Shown: in pieces, positions 45,589-54,410 of the stretch | Layout of the letters: the number at the start of each line of letters is the position of its first letter | Position numbering within the stretch: position 1 is the stretch's first letter | Assembly (NCBI RefSeq): GCF_003177035.1 | Contig: NZ_CP029488.1 | Location: 1,240,001-1,304,000, forward strand | Length of the DNA: 64,000 nucleotides | Direction of reading: 5' to 3' | From: Salinisphaera sp. LB1 | GTDB lineage: Bacteria > Pseudomonadota > Gammaproteobacteria > Nevskiales > Salinisphaeraceae | Program-made: the position numbers and the translations under genes | The notes under the pieces: generated by a model | The model's input: only the letters and a program-made list of their open reading frames with translations | Databases searched by the model: none | What the model was told of the DNA's origin: nothing

Positions 45589-46344
45589 CTAGTTCGGGAC
45601 CACCTCCAATGGCACGCCCGCCGCGATGAGTTCGTCGAGCACTACCCGATCGGCGCCAGCGGTCGTCAGCACATGATCGAAGGAATCCAGCCGGGCGAAC
45701 TTGTGCAGCGCCGATTTACCGAACTTCGAATGATCGAACGCCAGCACGCTGCGTTCGACGCTGGCCTTCATGGTGCGCTTGGTCCGAACCAGGGCATCCT
45801 CTTGTAGATAACCCGCCCCCTTCTGCACGCCAGCGACCGAGAACACGGCCAGATCGGCGCTGAGATGTTCCAGCGCCAGATCGCAGGTCATGCCGAGGTA
45901 GGCGTTCATGGTCGCGTCGTAACGGCCGCCAAGACAGATCACGGTGTAGCCGTCGTCGTCGCGCAGCATCTCCACCAGGGCTGCGGCGTTCGTGATGATC
46001 GTCAACGGCTGGCATTCCGGCAGAAACTCAACCAGTGCCGCCGTCGTGGAACTATCGTCGAGCATGATCGTCATGCCCGGCTCGATGAATTCGGCGACCC
46101 GGCGTGCCAGTGCCCGTTTGTCGGCCGAACTGCGTCGGGCGCGGTAGTGATAATTGCTCTCGAAGACCACGCTCGGCAGAACTGTCACCCCGCCACGCAC
46201 CTTGCGTGCGAATCGCAGATCGACCAGCCGGCTGATGTCGCGATGGATCGTCATGCGACTCACACCGAAATGATCGGCGAGCTCGCCGACGCTGGCGGTT
46301 TCCTGCTCGCAGAGGAAATCGAGTATTTCGGTCTGTCGTTCCAT
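45589..46344 (-). CDS. DeoR/GlpR-family transcription regulator
   Basis: A 251-residue regulator. An N-terminal helix-turn-helix (VGELADHFGVSRMTIHRDIS, about 18-37) is followed by a sugar-phosphate sensor domain (GMTIMLDDSSTTAALVEFL, ITNAAALVEML, CLGGRYDATMNAYLG). Such regulators are released from DNA by a phosphorylated sugar or polyol. It leads the ABC operon and probably controls it. Candidate operators lie just upstream and between it and the binding protein gene. Confidence 0.92.
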   Translation of the reverse strand: MERQTEILDFLCEQETASVGELADHFGVSRMTIHRDISRLVDLRFARKVRGGVTVLPSVVFESNYHYRARRSSADKRALARRVAEFIEPGMTIMLDDSSTTAALVEFLPECQPLTIITNAAALVEMLRDDDGYTVICLGGRYDATMNAYLGMTCDLALEHLSADLAVFSVAGVQKGAGYLQEDALVRTKRTMKASVERSVLAFDHSKFGKSALHKFARLDSFDHVLTTAGADRVVLDELIAAGVPLEVVPN

Positions 46345-46385
46345 GGCCCCTCGTGCCTTGCCGGCGCAACCACCACATCAGATCT

Positions 46386-46433
46386 GTTCGATGTAACGCT
46401 TACAACGTTATAAACAACATATCGAACTGTTCG
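46386..46433. promoter_or_regulatory. Candidate DeoR operator cluster
   Basis: Three inverted repeats are packed upstream of the DeoR start: GTTCGAT (46386) with ATCGAAC (46421), TAACG (46394) with CGTTA (46406), and the palindrome CGAACTGTTCG (46423-46433). TTCGA-type half-sites are typical of DeoR/GlpR regulators. A further TTCGAT lies between the regulator and binding protein genes, near 45507. Autoregulation of the operon is plausible. Confidence 0.45.
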
Positions 46434-46825
46434 CAAATGTCACCTAGCGATTGGTCTAAGCCACAACTGTCACATTAATTCTGTGATAAACGAACCTGGG
46501 GTCTGTTGCCGTTGTACACACAGCATCGCGTTGGCAACCGGCGACCGCCCAAAACCCTTCGAGCTTGCGCAAGACATGGGACCACCAACGGCGGCGGCAT
46601 GGCCCGGCACCAACAGCGACTGGCAAACACGAGTACGCTGGGGTATCAGCGTCGGCGAGCGGAGTGCGCGCTTACGGATCGCCGTAAAAACAGGGCTTCC
46701 ACGCAATCCACGAAGTGAGGCCGAGCTGGCCTGGGGCGTACATCGATTGGTAAAAGGGCAGGCGCCGAGCTCGCGGGATCGCAGGGATCACGATGGCGCG
46801 TGATCGCTGCGCGGGGCGGCGCGGC
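46434..46825. other. Intergenic region without a recognisable gene
   Basis: About 390 bases. A symmetrical TCACA-N7-TGTGA lies at 46470-46486. From 46501 the stretch GTCTGTTGCCGTT resembles the outer end of the MITE-like element (GCCTGTTGCCGTT) without a matching inverse end. Frames open on both strands look like degenerate sequence. Confidence 0.35.
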
Positions 46826-47770
46826 CTAACTGGCTCTGGCGGCGCTGAGCATGTCGGGTTCCGGGCTCGGATTAAGAAGCTGAACCGCGATATCGCAGAA
46901 GTCCGTGAATACGCCGTCGACGCCGTAGTCGAAATAATAGGCCGCGAGTTCGGCTGCGAGATCGGGGTAACCTTCGCCGAGCTGGTCGGCACGGAAGGTG
47001 TATGGATGCACGAGCAGGCCGCGTTCGTGGGCGTTGTGAACCAGGGCTCCGTTGCCGGCAACAATCAATGACTTGTCCGGGCCGATGCCGTTGGCATAGG
47101 TCGCGATCGCGTCGAGTCCGGCCGGCGTGATCCAGTCGGCCTCGAGCGCGGTGTCGCCAATCAGCTGGATCATCGGCAGTTCGCTGCTCATTTCCTGCCG
47201 CATCAGCCGCAGATTGGTGGGCGAGAAACTCTGCAAGAATACGCGCGCGTCCGGCCCGGTATAACCATATTCGGCCAGCACCGCGAATAGCGTCGGCTCC
47301 AGCGCGAGGCCTTCGGCGCCGTGGAATTCCGGCGACTTGGTTTCGGGGTAGACGCCGACACGGCGCCCCGATTGGCGATTCAGGGCAGCGATCAGATCCA
47401 GCAGTTCGGTGAAAGCCGGCACTGTGAAACCGTGGGCATTGGCATCGAACCGCCCCGGGAACACCCGCGCGCCGTGTTCGTCGACGCGCTCCCGCGCTTG
47501 CAGGGTCTTGACTTCCGCCAGGGTGAAATCGGCGGCATACCAGCGTCCGTCGCCGCGGGCGCGGCCGGGATAGCGCATGGCCACGTCGGTCGTCCGGTCC
47601 AGATGAATATCGTGGCAGCAGATCAGCTCGCCGTCGCGGGTCGACACCAGATCGGGCTCGATGTAGTCCGCGCCCAGCGCATAGGCCATGGCGTAGCCGG
47701 CCAGCGTATGTTCGGGCAGGTAGCCGCTCGCGCCGCGATGCGCGATGACGATCTTGTCGGTGTCAGCCAT
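46826..47770 (-). CDS. glpQ: Glycerophosphodiester phosphodiesterase
   Basis: A 314-residue GDPD enzyme starting at ATG 47770 (MADTDKIVIAHRGASGYLPE). Catalytic residues: His-Arg in AHRGASG, Glu/Asp in YIEPDLVSTRDG and the second His in CCHDIHLDRTTDVA. The C-terminal end VDGVFTDFCDIAVQLL is typical. It lacks a signal peptide, so it is the cytoplasmic kind, releasing glycerol-3-phosphate from glycerophosphodiesters. Its closeness to the ABC operon on the same strand suggests that the transporter could carry such a compound; this is inference. Confidence 0.9.
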   Translation of the reverse strand: MADTDKIVIAHRGASGYLPEHTLAGYAMAYALGADYIEPDLVSTRDGELICCHDIHLDRTTDVAMRYPGRARGDGRWYAADFTLAEVKTLQARERVDEHGARVFPGRFDANAHGFTVPAFTELLDLIAALNRQSGRRVGVYPETKSPEFHGAEGLALEPTLFAVLAEYGYTGPDARVFLQSFSPTNLRLMRQEMSSELPMIQLIGDTALEADWITPAGLDAIATYANGIGPDKSLIVAGNGALVHNAHERGLLVHPYTFRADQLGEGYPDLAAELAAYYFDYGVDGVFTDFCDIAVQLLNPSPEPDMLSAARAS

Positions 47771-47986
47771 GACGCGGCCGGCAGGAATCAGAACGCCAGC
47801 GTATCGCAGTGCGTCGACATCGCCCATCGCCGCCGGTCACCGGAAGTGGTCCGCCCGATTAAATCGGCGATCGAAAATCCCGCTGGGGCCGCCATTTCAT
47901 GCTGTACAACCCCGGTGCATCCTAAGCGATACGAATTATGCCCATCCGCCATAACGCTTGACGCGACGCAACCGCCCGATTCACAT

Positions 47987-48014
47987 TTCGGGTCGGTTAT
48001 TCCGCCGACCCGAA
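47987..48014. promoter_or_regulatory. Perfect 10-bp inverted repeat ahead of the iclR-type gene
   Basis: TTCGGGTCGG and CCGACCCGAA flank an 8-base spacer. It ends 17 bases before the ATG at 48032. Spacing and place suit an autoregulatory operator for the IclR-type protein; a hairpin in the leader is the alternative. Confidence 0.5.
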
Positions 48015-48031
48015 TAATAACGAGTGGCGAT

Positions 48032-48850
48032 ATGACGATTTCCGTCGAACGGGCCTGCGGGCTGTTGCGCATCATCTGTGACGCCGATCGGCCACCCCGG
48101 TTTTCCGACGTGGTGCGCGCATCGGGGCTGCCAAAGGCGACCGTGAACCGCCTGCTCGCGACGCTGGGCGGCCAGGGGCTGGTGCGGCTGGACGCCGAGG
48201 ATAGATGCTATCGCCCCGGGTTCGGCCTGCTTTCGCTCGCCGCCGGAACCTGGGCCGGGCTGGATATCCGGCGGGCCGCAGCCCCTGAAATGGCCGCGCT
48301 ACTGGCCGAACTCGGCGAGACCGTCCATCTCGCCGTGCTCGAGGGGGACGAAATCATCTATCTCGACAAGCTGGAAAGCACGCAGTCGATCCGCCTGTTT
48401 TCGGCGGTGGGCAAGCGCGCCCCGGTGTATTGCACCGGCATCGGCAAGGCGGTTCTCGCCGAACGGCCGGAAGCCGAACGCGAAGCCGTGATCGCCGGGC
48501 TCGAGCCGATCGCCTACACGCCGCATACGCTGACCTCGCCGGCAGCACTGCGCACCGAACTGGCAACGATTCGCCGGCGCGGCTGCGCCTACGACATGGA
48601 AGAGCACGAAGAGGGCATCCGCTGCGTGGCCGCCGCGATCCGCAATTTCCGCGGCGAGCCGGTCGCCGGCCTGAGCGTGACCGCCACCGCCAGCCGGCTT
48701 GGCCGTCAGCGCATGGCCGAAGAAGTTCAGCCCCGGGTGCGGGCGGCCGGCGCGCGTATCTCGGCCGCGCTCGGCCATCTACCCGGCACGCCTGGCGCTG
48801 CCGATGGGCCGGCCGGAATCACCGACCCTCGCCACGGCGCTCACGGCTGA
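48032..48850 (+). CDS. IclR-family transcription regulator
   Basis: A 272-residue regulator. The N-terminal winged helix (VERACGLLRIICDAD, FSDVVRASGLPKATVNRLLA, LVRLDAEDRCYRPG) precedes the GAF-like effector domain (GETVHLAVLEGDEIIYLDKL, GKRAPVYCTGIGKAVLAE, YDMEEHEEGIRCVAAAI). ATG 48032 is chosen because upstream frame content does not match. It is divergent from glpQ across about 260 bases and could regulate either side. Confidence 0.92.
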   Translation: MTISVERACGLLRIICDADRPPRFSDVVRASGLPKATVNRLLATLGGQGLVRLDAEDRCYRPGFGLLSLAAGTWAGLDIRRAAAPEMAALLAELGETVHLAVLEGDEIIYLDKLESTQSIRLFSAVGKRAPVYCTGIGKAVLAERPEAEREAVIAGLEPIAYTPHTLTSPAALRTELATIRRRGCAYDMEEHEEGIRCVAAAIRNFRGEPVAGLSVTATASRLGRQRMAEEVQPRVRAAGARISAALGHLPGTPGAADGPAGITDPRHGAHG

Positions 48851-48949
48851 GTCGCGTCCGGTCCGGCAATCCGGCCGGGAACACACCTCTTCCGCCCAGC
48901 GGGGGCCGAGCCGTCACGGGCCCGGCCGATCGTGACGGGGCGAGGCCCA

Positions 48950-49834
48950 TCACTGCTGCCGATGCCGGATCAGCCCTTCCTGTGCCACCGAGGCGACCAG
49001 CCGACCCGCGCGCGTGAAGATCAGGCCGCGCGACAGGCCGCGCGCGTCCTGGGCACCGGGGCTGTCCATGGCATAGAGCAGCCAATCGTCGACCGCCAGG
49101 TCGCCGTGAAACCACAGCGCGTGATCGATGCTCGCCATCTGCATGCCGGGCGTGAAGAACGATACACCGTGCGGCAGCTGGGCGGTGGTCAGCAGATTGA
49201 AATCGCTGGCATAGGTCAGCACCGCCCGGTGTAGGGCTTGATCGGCGGGCAGCGCCGCCTTGGCACGAAACCAGACGTACTGCTTCGGCTCGCGCCGGTC
49301 GGGTGCCAGCATGTTCCAGGGGTGCACCGGCCGCAGATCGATGGCGACTTCCCGGCCGACCGCCTCGCGCAGGGACTCGGGCACGCGGTCGAGCGCGTCG
49401 ACCCAGGCGTGGCGCAGTTCGTCGTGGCTGGCCAGGCCTTCCGGGCCGGGCACGTCCGGCATCTCGGCCTGGTGCACATAGCCGTCCTCCGCGGCATGGA
49501 AGGAGGCCAGCATGGAAAAGATCGGACGGCCGTGCTGAATGGCCTGGACGCGGCGCGCGGCGAAACTGCGCCCGTCGCGGATATTGTCCACTTCGTAGAC
49601 GATGGCCTTGTCCATATCGCCCGGGCGCAGGAAATAACCGTGCATGGAATGGGCGAGCCGGCCCGGCTCGACCGTACGCGTTGCCGCCACCATGGCCTGT
49701 CCGGCAACCTGGCCGCCGAACACGCTGCGACCGCCCAGATTACGCGAACTGCCGCGAAACAGCCGATCCTCCAGCACTTCCAGATCGAGCTGGGCCAGTA
49801 GATCGGCGACCAACGCCTCGGGCTTGTCAGCCAT
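48950..49834 (-). CDS. tesB: Acyl-CoA thioesterase II (TesB)
   Basis: A 294-residue double-hotdog thioesterase. The first hotdog includes VFGGQVAGQAMVAATRTVEP and HSMHGYFLRPGDMDKAIVYE; the second contains the active-site region TYASDFNLLTTAQLPHGV, SIDHALWFHGDLAVDDWLLY and GLIFTRAGRLVASVAQEGLI, with the Asp, Thr/Ser and Gln typical of TesB. It hydrolyses medium- to long-chain acyl-CoA in the cytoplasm. A GGAGGG ribosome site precedes ATG 49834; a GTG two codons upstream is an alternative. The two PaaI-type thioesterases follow upstream in the same direction. Confidence 0.95.
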   Translation of the reverse strand: MADKPEALVADLLAQLDLEVLEDRLFRGSSRNLGGRSVFGGQVAGQAMVAATRTVEPGRLAHSMHGYFLRPGDMDKAIVYEVDNIRDGRSFAARRVQAIQHGRPIFSMLASFHAAEDGYVHQAEMPDVPGPEGLASHDELRHAWVDALDRVPESLREAVGREVAIDLRPVHPWNMLAPDRREPKQYVWFRAKAALPADQALHRAVLTYASDFNLLTTAQLPHGVSFFTPGMQMASIDHALWFHGDLAVDDWLLYAMDSPGAQDARGLSRGLIFTRAGRLVASVAQEGLIRHRQQ

Positions 49835-49861
49835 ATTCACCCTCCGGGTATAACGAGCGCG

Positions 49862-50392
49862 TCAGTTTAGAGGCTGTGGCGATTTCGCACGAGCACTCGG
49901 CCCGCGCTGATCGGGCGCGCCCGTCCGCATGATGAAATTGCAGCGGGCGAAGGCCACCGGACGCTCGCGATCGTCCTGCCAGCATTCGGCCTGAACCTGG
50001 GCGACGGCCCGCCCGGCCCGGATCACACGCGCCGCCACATGGCAGTCGGCCGGCCCGGCGGCGCGCCAGTAATCGATGGTGAAATCCACCGGATCGGGTA
50101 GACGCGGCTGGGTCTGGCTGATCAGCGTCTCGAGTTGCATGGCCAGTTCCAGGACGCTGGCCACCGTACCGCCATGCAGCGCGGGCTTGGCGGCATTGCC
50201 GATGTGCGCGTCGCGGTACGGCATGACATAACGACGGGCCGCGCCGTTGACGACGACACGCAGGCCGAGAAAACGCGCGAACGGAATGGCATCGAGCAGC
50301 GCCTCGTAGTCGCCGGTGACACGCGCGTCGCACAATCGTCGCGCAGCGGCGTCGGACAGGCTGCGATCGGGCGGCGCGTGCGAACGCCTCAT
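49862..50392 (-). CDS. PaaI-type hotdog thioesterase 2
   Basis: A 176-residue single-hotdog protein. PALHGGTVASVLELAMQ is the substrate-binding HGG helix, PDPVDFTIDYWRAAG the following strand and RCNFIMRTG the terminal one. Its start overlaps the stop of thioesterase 1 (ATGA). The pair may be a heterodimer. Substrate is likely an aromatic or medium-chain acyl-CoA, unknown. A short extra N-terminal helix is present. Confidence 0.85.
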   Translation of the reverse strand: MRRSHAPPDRSLSDAAARRLCDARVTGDYEALLDAIPFARFLGLRVVVNGAARRYVMPYRDAHIGNAAKPALHGGTVASVLELAMQLETLISQTQPRLPDPVDFTIDYWRAAGPADCHVAARVIRAGRAVAQVQAECWQDDRERPVAFARCNFIMRTGAPDQRGPSARAKSPQPLN

Positions 50393-50847
50393 GCGAGCAC
50401 CGATCCGCCGGTGCGCATGAAACTGGCCGTGCAACGCGCGGTCGGCCGGTCGGGATCGCCCTGATGCAGCACGGCCGTGACGAAGGCGACATGGCCGGTA
50501 ACGTGATGACAGCGGGCGACCACGTCCAGATCGCGCCCGGCCACCGCCGGCCGCAGATAGTCCATGCGCAGATCCAGCGTGGCGACCGCTTCGAGCCCCG
50601 GCACGGCCAGAAACGCCGCCAGGCCACAGCTGGAATCGGCGGCCGTGGTCGCGACCCCCGTATGCCACAGCCCGGCTTCCACGTCCCCCAGGAAGGCCTC
50701 GCGATAGGCCAGCCGGGTATGCACTGCGGGCGGGCCGGCATCGACCAGCACCAGCCCGATGGCGTGGTTGTGCGGAATGGCCGCGGTGAAACGCTGCGCG
50801 ATCTCGCGCCGTACCGCCGGGTCGGTCTTGTCGATGTTGTCAGCCAT
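50389..50847 (-). CDS. PaaI-type hotdog thioesterase 1
   Basis: A 152-residue hotdog protein. LWHTGVATTAADSSCGLAAF holds a threonine/acid helix, ATLDLRMDYLRPAVAGRDLD the next strand, and RCTASFMRTG the last. The gene lies just upstream of its partner with a 4-base overlap. An in-frame start further upstream would overlap the divergent LON-domain promoter, so ATG 50847 (MADNIDKTDPAV) is used. Confidence 0.82.
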   Translation of the reverse strand: MADNIDKTDPAVRREIAQRFTAAIPHNHAIGLVLVDAGPPAVHTRLAYREAFLGDVEAGLWHTGVATTAADSSCGLAAFLAVPGLEAVATLDLRMDYLRPAVAGRDLDVVARCHHVTGHVAFVTAVLHQGDPDRPTARCTASFMRTGGSVLA

Positions 50848-50981
50848 CGCTGGGAAGATAGCGAGGGCAGCGGCCGCTGTCACCCCGACGCAACGGGTCG
50901 CTGCGATTACACGTAGACTGCAAGCAAGACGAAGATGCCGCGGCCGGCCGCGCCGGCCCACCGAGGCGAGGCCCGATCACC

Positions 50982-51581
50982 ATGCCGTATACCGAACATG
51001 CCCTGTTTCCGCTGTCCACGGTCGTCTTCCCCGGGGGCCTCCTGCCGCTTCGCATCTTCGAGCCGCGCTACCTGGACATGGTGTCGCACTGCATGCGCAG
51101 CCAGGAGGATTTCGTGGTCTGTACGGCCCGTCCGGCGCGGCACGGGGATTTCGCCGAACCGCGCGCCATGGGCACGCGCGTATCGATCGTCGATTTCGAC
51201 CGCCTGTCCGACGGCGCGCTGGGTATTACCGCGCACGGCCATACACGGGTGGCGATCGAAGATACGCGCCAGAGCGCCAATGGCCTGTGGTGGGGCGAGG
51301 TCACGCCGGTGGACGAAACCAGCGATGGCCCCTGCCCGATCGAATTCGCGCCGCTCAAGGAGATCGTGGCCGCGTTGATCGCCGACGCTGGCCTGCCCTA
51401 CGACAGCGCTTCGATCGACTACGATTCGGCCAGCTGGCTGTCGGCCCGGCTGACCGAGCTGCTGCCCTTCGACGCGGCCACCAAGCACGACCTGCTGACC
51501 ACCGACGACCCGCAGGAGCGGCTGCGCCGGATCCGGCCGATGATCGAGATCGAAAACGCCGGCACGCGGTCGCGTCGATGA
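50982..51581 (+). CDS. LON substrate-binding-domain protein (stand-alone)
   Basis: A 199-residue protein with only the PUA-like LON N domain: HALFPLSTVVFPGGLLPLRI, FEPRYLDMVSHCM, MGTRVSIVDFDRLSDGALGI and a helical C-terminal part. It lacks the protease. Stand-alone LON-N proteins are widespread, with no defined role but possible protein-quality function. ATG overlaps with the downstream ycbB (51578), so translation is coupled. Confidence 0.9.
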   Translation: MPYTEHALFPLSTVVFPGGLLPLRIFEPRYLDMVSHCMRSQEDFVVCTARPARHGDFAEPRAMGTRVSIVDFDRLSDGALGITAHGHTRVAIEDTRQSANGLWWGEVTPVDETSDGPCPIEFAPLKEIVAALIADAGLPYDSASIDYDSASWLSARLTELLPFDAATKHDLLTTDDPQERLRRIRPMIEIENAGTRSRR

Positions 51582-53290
51582 CGGGACGCTGTCTGCGCCG
51601 GGGTCAGGCGCGCCCGTGGCTCGGACTTTTTGTGGCAATACTGCTGGCCGGCTGCGCCAGCGCCCCGCCCCGTGGCCCCCAGGCCGGCAGCGACAAACAA
51701 GCCCAGCGCCCGGGCGCGATAGCACAGGCGATCCGTAAACAGCTCGCGGCCGCGCCGACGAACGCTGATCCCACCCGGGCGGCCCTGCTGCGCTTCTACC
51801 GGCAGCGCGACGACGCCCCAGCCTGGTTCGATACTGAAACATACGAGCCGGGCCCGGCCGGCGCGCGCTTGCTCGATTATCTCGAGCACATCGACACCCA
51901 GGGCCTGTCCCGGCGCGACTACATCGGATCGACCGACTGGGCCGCGCTGCAGACGCCGGGCGCGCGTCCGCCGGCTGCGCTGGCGCATCAGGACGTCGCG
52001 CTCAGCCGCGCCTTCATGCAGCTGGCTCACGACATCAACCGCGGCCGGGTACGCGACGCGTCGATTCGCAGCGACTGGCGTCACCATGCGGCCGACGACA
52101 ACTACCGCCAACGCCTGACCGCGGCCGTGCACGACGACGACCCGGGCCGAATCCTTGATGCACTGCAACCCGCCCACGCGCGCTATCGGCAGCTGGCCGC
52201 CGCGCTGGCGCAGTATCGAGCGATTCAGGCGAGTGGCGGCTGGCCGCGAATCGCCGCCGGGCCAACCCTGCGCGCCGGCATGCACGATCCGCGTATTGCC
52301 GCGCTGCGCCAACGCCTGCGTATCGGCGGCGACCTGGGCGATGCCCCGGCCACGGCCGGCAGCGCGGATCGCTATACGCCGCGCCTGGAAGATGCGGTAC
52401 GTCATTTCCAGCGGCGACACGGCCTGCACGCCGATGGCCGCGTCGGTCCGAATACGCTGACGGCGCTGGATGTGCCGGTGGCCGCGCGCATCGACACGCT
52501 CAAACTGAACCTCGAACGCTGGCGCTGGATGCCGGACGACTTCGGCGCTCGCTACATTGCGGTCAATATCCCCGGTTTTTCGCTGAAGGCGGTTGACCAC
52601 GGCACCACCGCGCTAGCGATGAAAGTCATCGTCGGCGGCACCTACAACAATCGCGCCACGCCAGTGTTCGCCGATCGCATGCGCTATCTCATCTTCCGGC
52701 CGTTCTGGAACGTGCCGCACCATATTGCGGTCGATGAAATCATTCCGCACGCACAGCGCGATCCGCAGTACATGGCGCGCCACGACTTCCAGATCGTGCG
52801 CGCCTTCGGCCCCAATGCCACGCCGCTCGCGATCACGCCCGAACACCTGCAGGCGGTCGTCGCGGGCCGCTTGCAGGTGCGCCAGGCCGGCGGCCCCGAT
52901 AATGCGCTCGGACTGGTCAAATTCATGTTTCCGAATCGTTATGCGGTGTATCTGCACAGCACGCCCGCCGACCAGCTGTTCAACCGCGACCAGCGCGATC
53001 TCAGCCACGGCTGCGTGCGCGTAGCCCGACCGCTGGCGCTGGCCCGGTTCGCGCTGGCCGGCCGCGACGACTGGGACGCCACCCGCATCGAACGGGCCAT
53101 GCACCAGGGCCAGCGCCAGCGCGTGAACCTGGCCCGGCCGCTGCCGGTCTATCTCATGTACTGGACCGCCTTCGTCAATGCCGACGGGGTCAATTTCCGC
53201 CGCGACCTGTATGGCCGCGACCTCCGGCTGGCACGGGCGCTGGCCGCCCTGCCGACTGACCGCAGGTCAGCATCGGCACCCACGCACTGA
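51578..53290 (+). CDS. YcbB-type L,D-transpeptidase
   Basis: A 570-residue lipoprotein (lipobox LLAGC). A helical substrate-capping region comes first, then a peptidoglycan-binding motif (VRHFQRRHGLHADGRVGPNT, near 275-295), and the YkuD catalytic domain. The catalytic Cys is in SHGCVRVARP (near residue 478), after YAVYLHSTPADQLF. Size and layout match E. coli YcbB (LdtD), which makes 3-3 crosslinks and gives beta-lactam resistance under stress. It is the second gene of the LON-ldt pair. Confidence 0.92.
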   Translation: MTGRCLRRGQARPWLGLFVAILLAGCASAPPRGPQAGSDKQAQRPGAIAQAIRKQLAAAPTNADPTRAALLRFYRQRDDAPAWFDTETYEPGPAGARLLDYLEHIDTQGLSRRDYIGSTDWAALQTPGARPPAALAHQDVALSRAFMQLAHDINRGRVRDASIRSDWRHHAADDNYRQRLTAAVHDDDPGRILDALQPAHARYRQLAAALAQYRAIQASGGWPRIAAGPTLRAGMHDPRIAALRQRLRIGGDLGDAPATAGSADRYTPRLEDAVRHFQRRHGLHADGRVGPNTLTALDVPVAARIDTLKLNLERWRWMPDDFGARYIAVNIPGFSLKAVDHGTTALAMKVIVGGTYNNRATPVFADRMRYLIFRPFWNVPHHIAVDEIIPHAQRDPQYMARHDFQIVRAFGPNATPLAITPEHLQAVVAGRLQVRQAGGPDNALGLVKFMFPNRYAVYLHSTPADQLFNRDQRDLSHGCVRVARPLALARFALAGRDDWDATRIERAMHQGQRQRVNLARPLPVYLMYWTAFVNADGVNFRRDLYGRDLRLARALAALPTDRRSASAPTH

Positions 53291-53391
53291 GCGTCGGGGT
53301 ACGCGCTACGCACCAAACTGACCTGCCGATAAATGATTGTCTTTAACAGCCGGTAGACGGAGCAGGGGTTTGTCGACACCGCCACAAGCCC

Positions 53392-54363
53392 CTAATTGAC
53401 CGCCTTGCCGACCAGGCTGCGGAGGGTGCCGTCGAAATCGCTGATGGCGTTCGCAGCCGCGACGTTGTGACGGGTCTCAAGATAGCTCGGTTGACTGTAG
53501 CTCACATGCACTGTGCCGTCGGTGCCCTGGCTAACGAGAATGCGGGCCGGCAGATCGACCGCCACGGTCTGCCCGCCGGCGATCACCCGGGCCTGTTCGG
53601 CGCCGGCATCGAACACCACCAGGGTGGACGGGTCATCGTTGGCGTCGAGCATGCTGCCGATACTGTGCGCGGCCGCCCGATGATCGAACTGCTGCAGTAG
53701 CTGCAGGTTGCTGTTGTTCTTGATCGCGTTGATCAGGTTGGCGAGCGTGGTATCGAAATTGTGGCCACTGGTGCGATCGACCCGCCCCTCGCCCTGACGG
53801 ATACTGCTGACGCTGCCGGTGCGCGAGATATCCTGGCCCGATGCATCGTTCGCCAGCGTCGCCTCGTCCCGGCCCAGCCCGTCGAGCGCGTCCCTTGCAG
53901 TCGCGAGGTCGTAGCGTGCCGCCAGATAATCGCTGCTGTTGTAGGCCACGCCGACGTTGTTCCGGCTGTCCTGATAGACCAGCATCGCCGGCGGCAGATC
54001 CAGTCCGGCGCGGCGATCGGCCGCAATCAGCGGCGTCATCCGGCCGGGATCCTGGTACAGAATCACGCGTATCGGCCGGATACTGCGACCGGCGTTGCCG
54101 GCCTCGGACTGCAGATCCGTCTTGAGCGTGCGGTAGTAGTTGTTACGGCCGATCGCTTGTTCGAGATTGGCGTAGGTCTGGGCGAACCCGTAGTCCGAGA
54201 CGGCGACATCGAGACCGGGCACGTTCGTGTTGCCGACCCGGGCGGTATTGTCGTTGTGCTTGTGGATACCCAGCGCATCAAGCCAATCGATCTTGCAACC
54301 GCCGAGCAGGATGACGAGCATCATCAAGCCGATGAGCGGATATCGATCCCGGGTTGTGTGCAT
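53392..54363 (-). CDS. Lipoprotein with two DUF302 domains
   Basis: A 323-residue protein with lipobox LGGC (Cys23). Two DUF302-like repeats are seen: about 55-160 (DYGFAQTYANLEQAIGRNNY, RPIRVILYQDPGRMTPLIAA) and 200-310 (HNFDTTLANLINAIKNNSNL, PSTLVVFDAGAEQARVIAGG). The tandem arrangement with an outer lipid anchor is uncommon, since most DUF302 proteins are single-domain. Role unknown. Confidence 0.82.
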   Translation of the reverse strand: MHTTRDRYPLIGLMMLVILLGGCKIDWLDALGIHKHNDNTARVGNTNVPGLDVAVSDYGFAQTYANLEQAIGRNNYYRTLKTDLQSEAGNAGRSIRPIRVILYQDPGRMTPLIAADRRAGLDLPPAMLVYQDSRNNVGVAYNSSDYLAARYDLATARDALDGLGRDEATLANDASGQDISRTGSVSSIRQGEGRVDRTSGHNFDTTLANLINAIKNNSNLQLLQQFDHRAAAHSIGSMLDANDDPSTLVVFDAGAEQARVIAGGQTVAVDLPARILVSQGTDGTVHVSYSQPSYLETRHNVAAANAISDFDGTLRSLVGKAVN

Positions 54364-54410
54364 CGCTGGCCGAATCCGTACCGCATGCGCCGTCGGCGCT
54401 CACTTTAGCG

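Noticed and set aside
46470-46486. TCACA-N7-TGTGA as a CRP site
   Set aside because: CRP requires TGTGA-N6-TCACA; the order and spacing here differ.
46470-46803. Opposing open frames of about 80-106 codons
   Set aside because: No recognisable domain, start site or consistent codon pattern; likely degenerate sequence.
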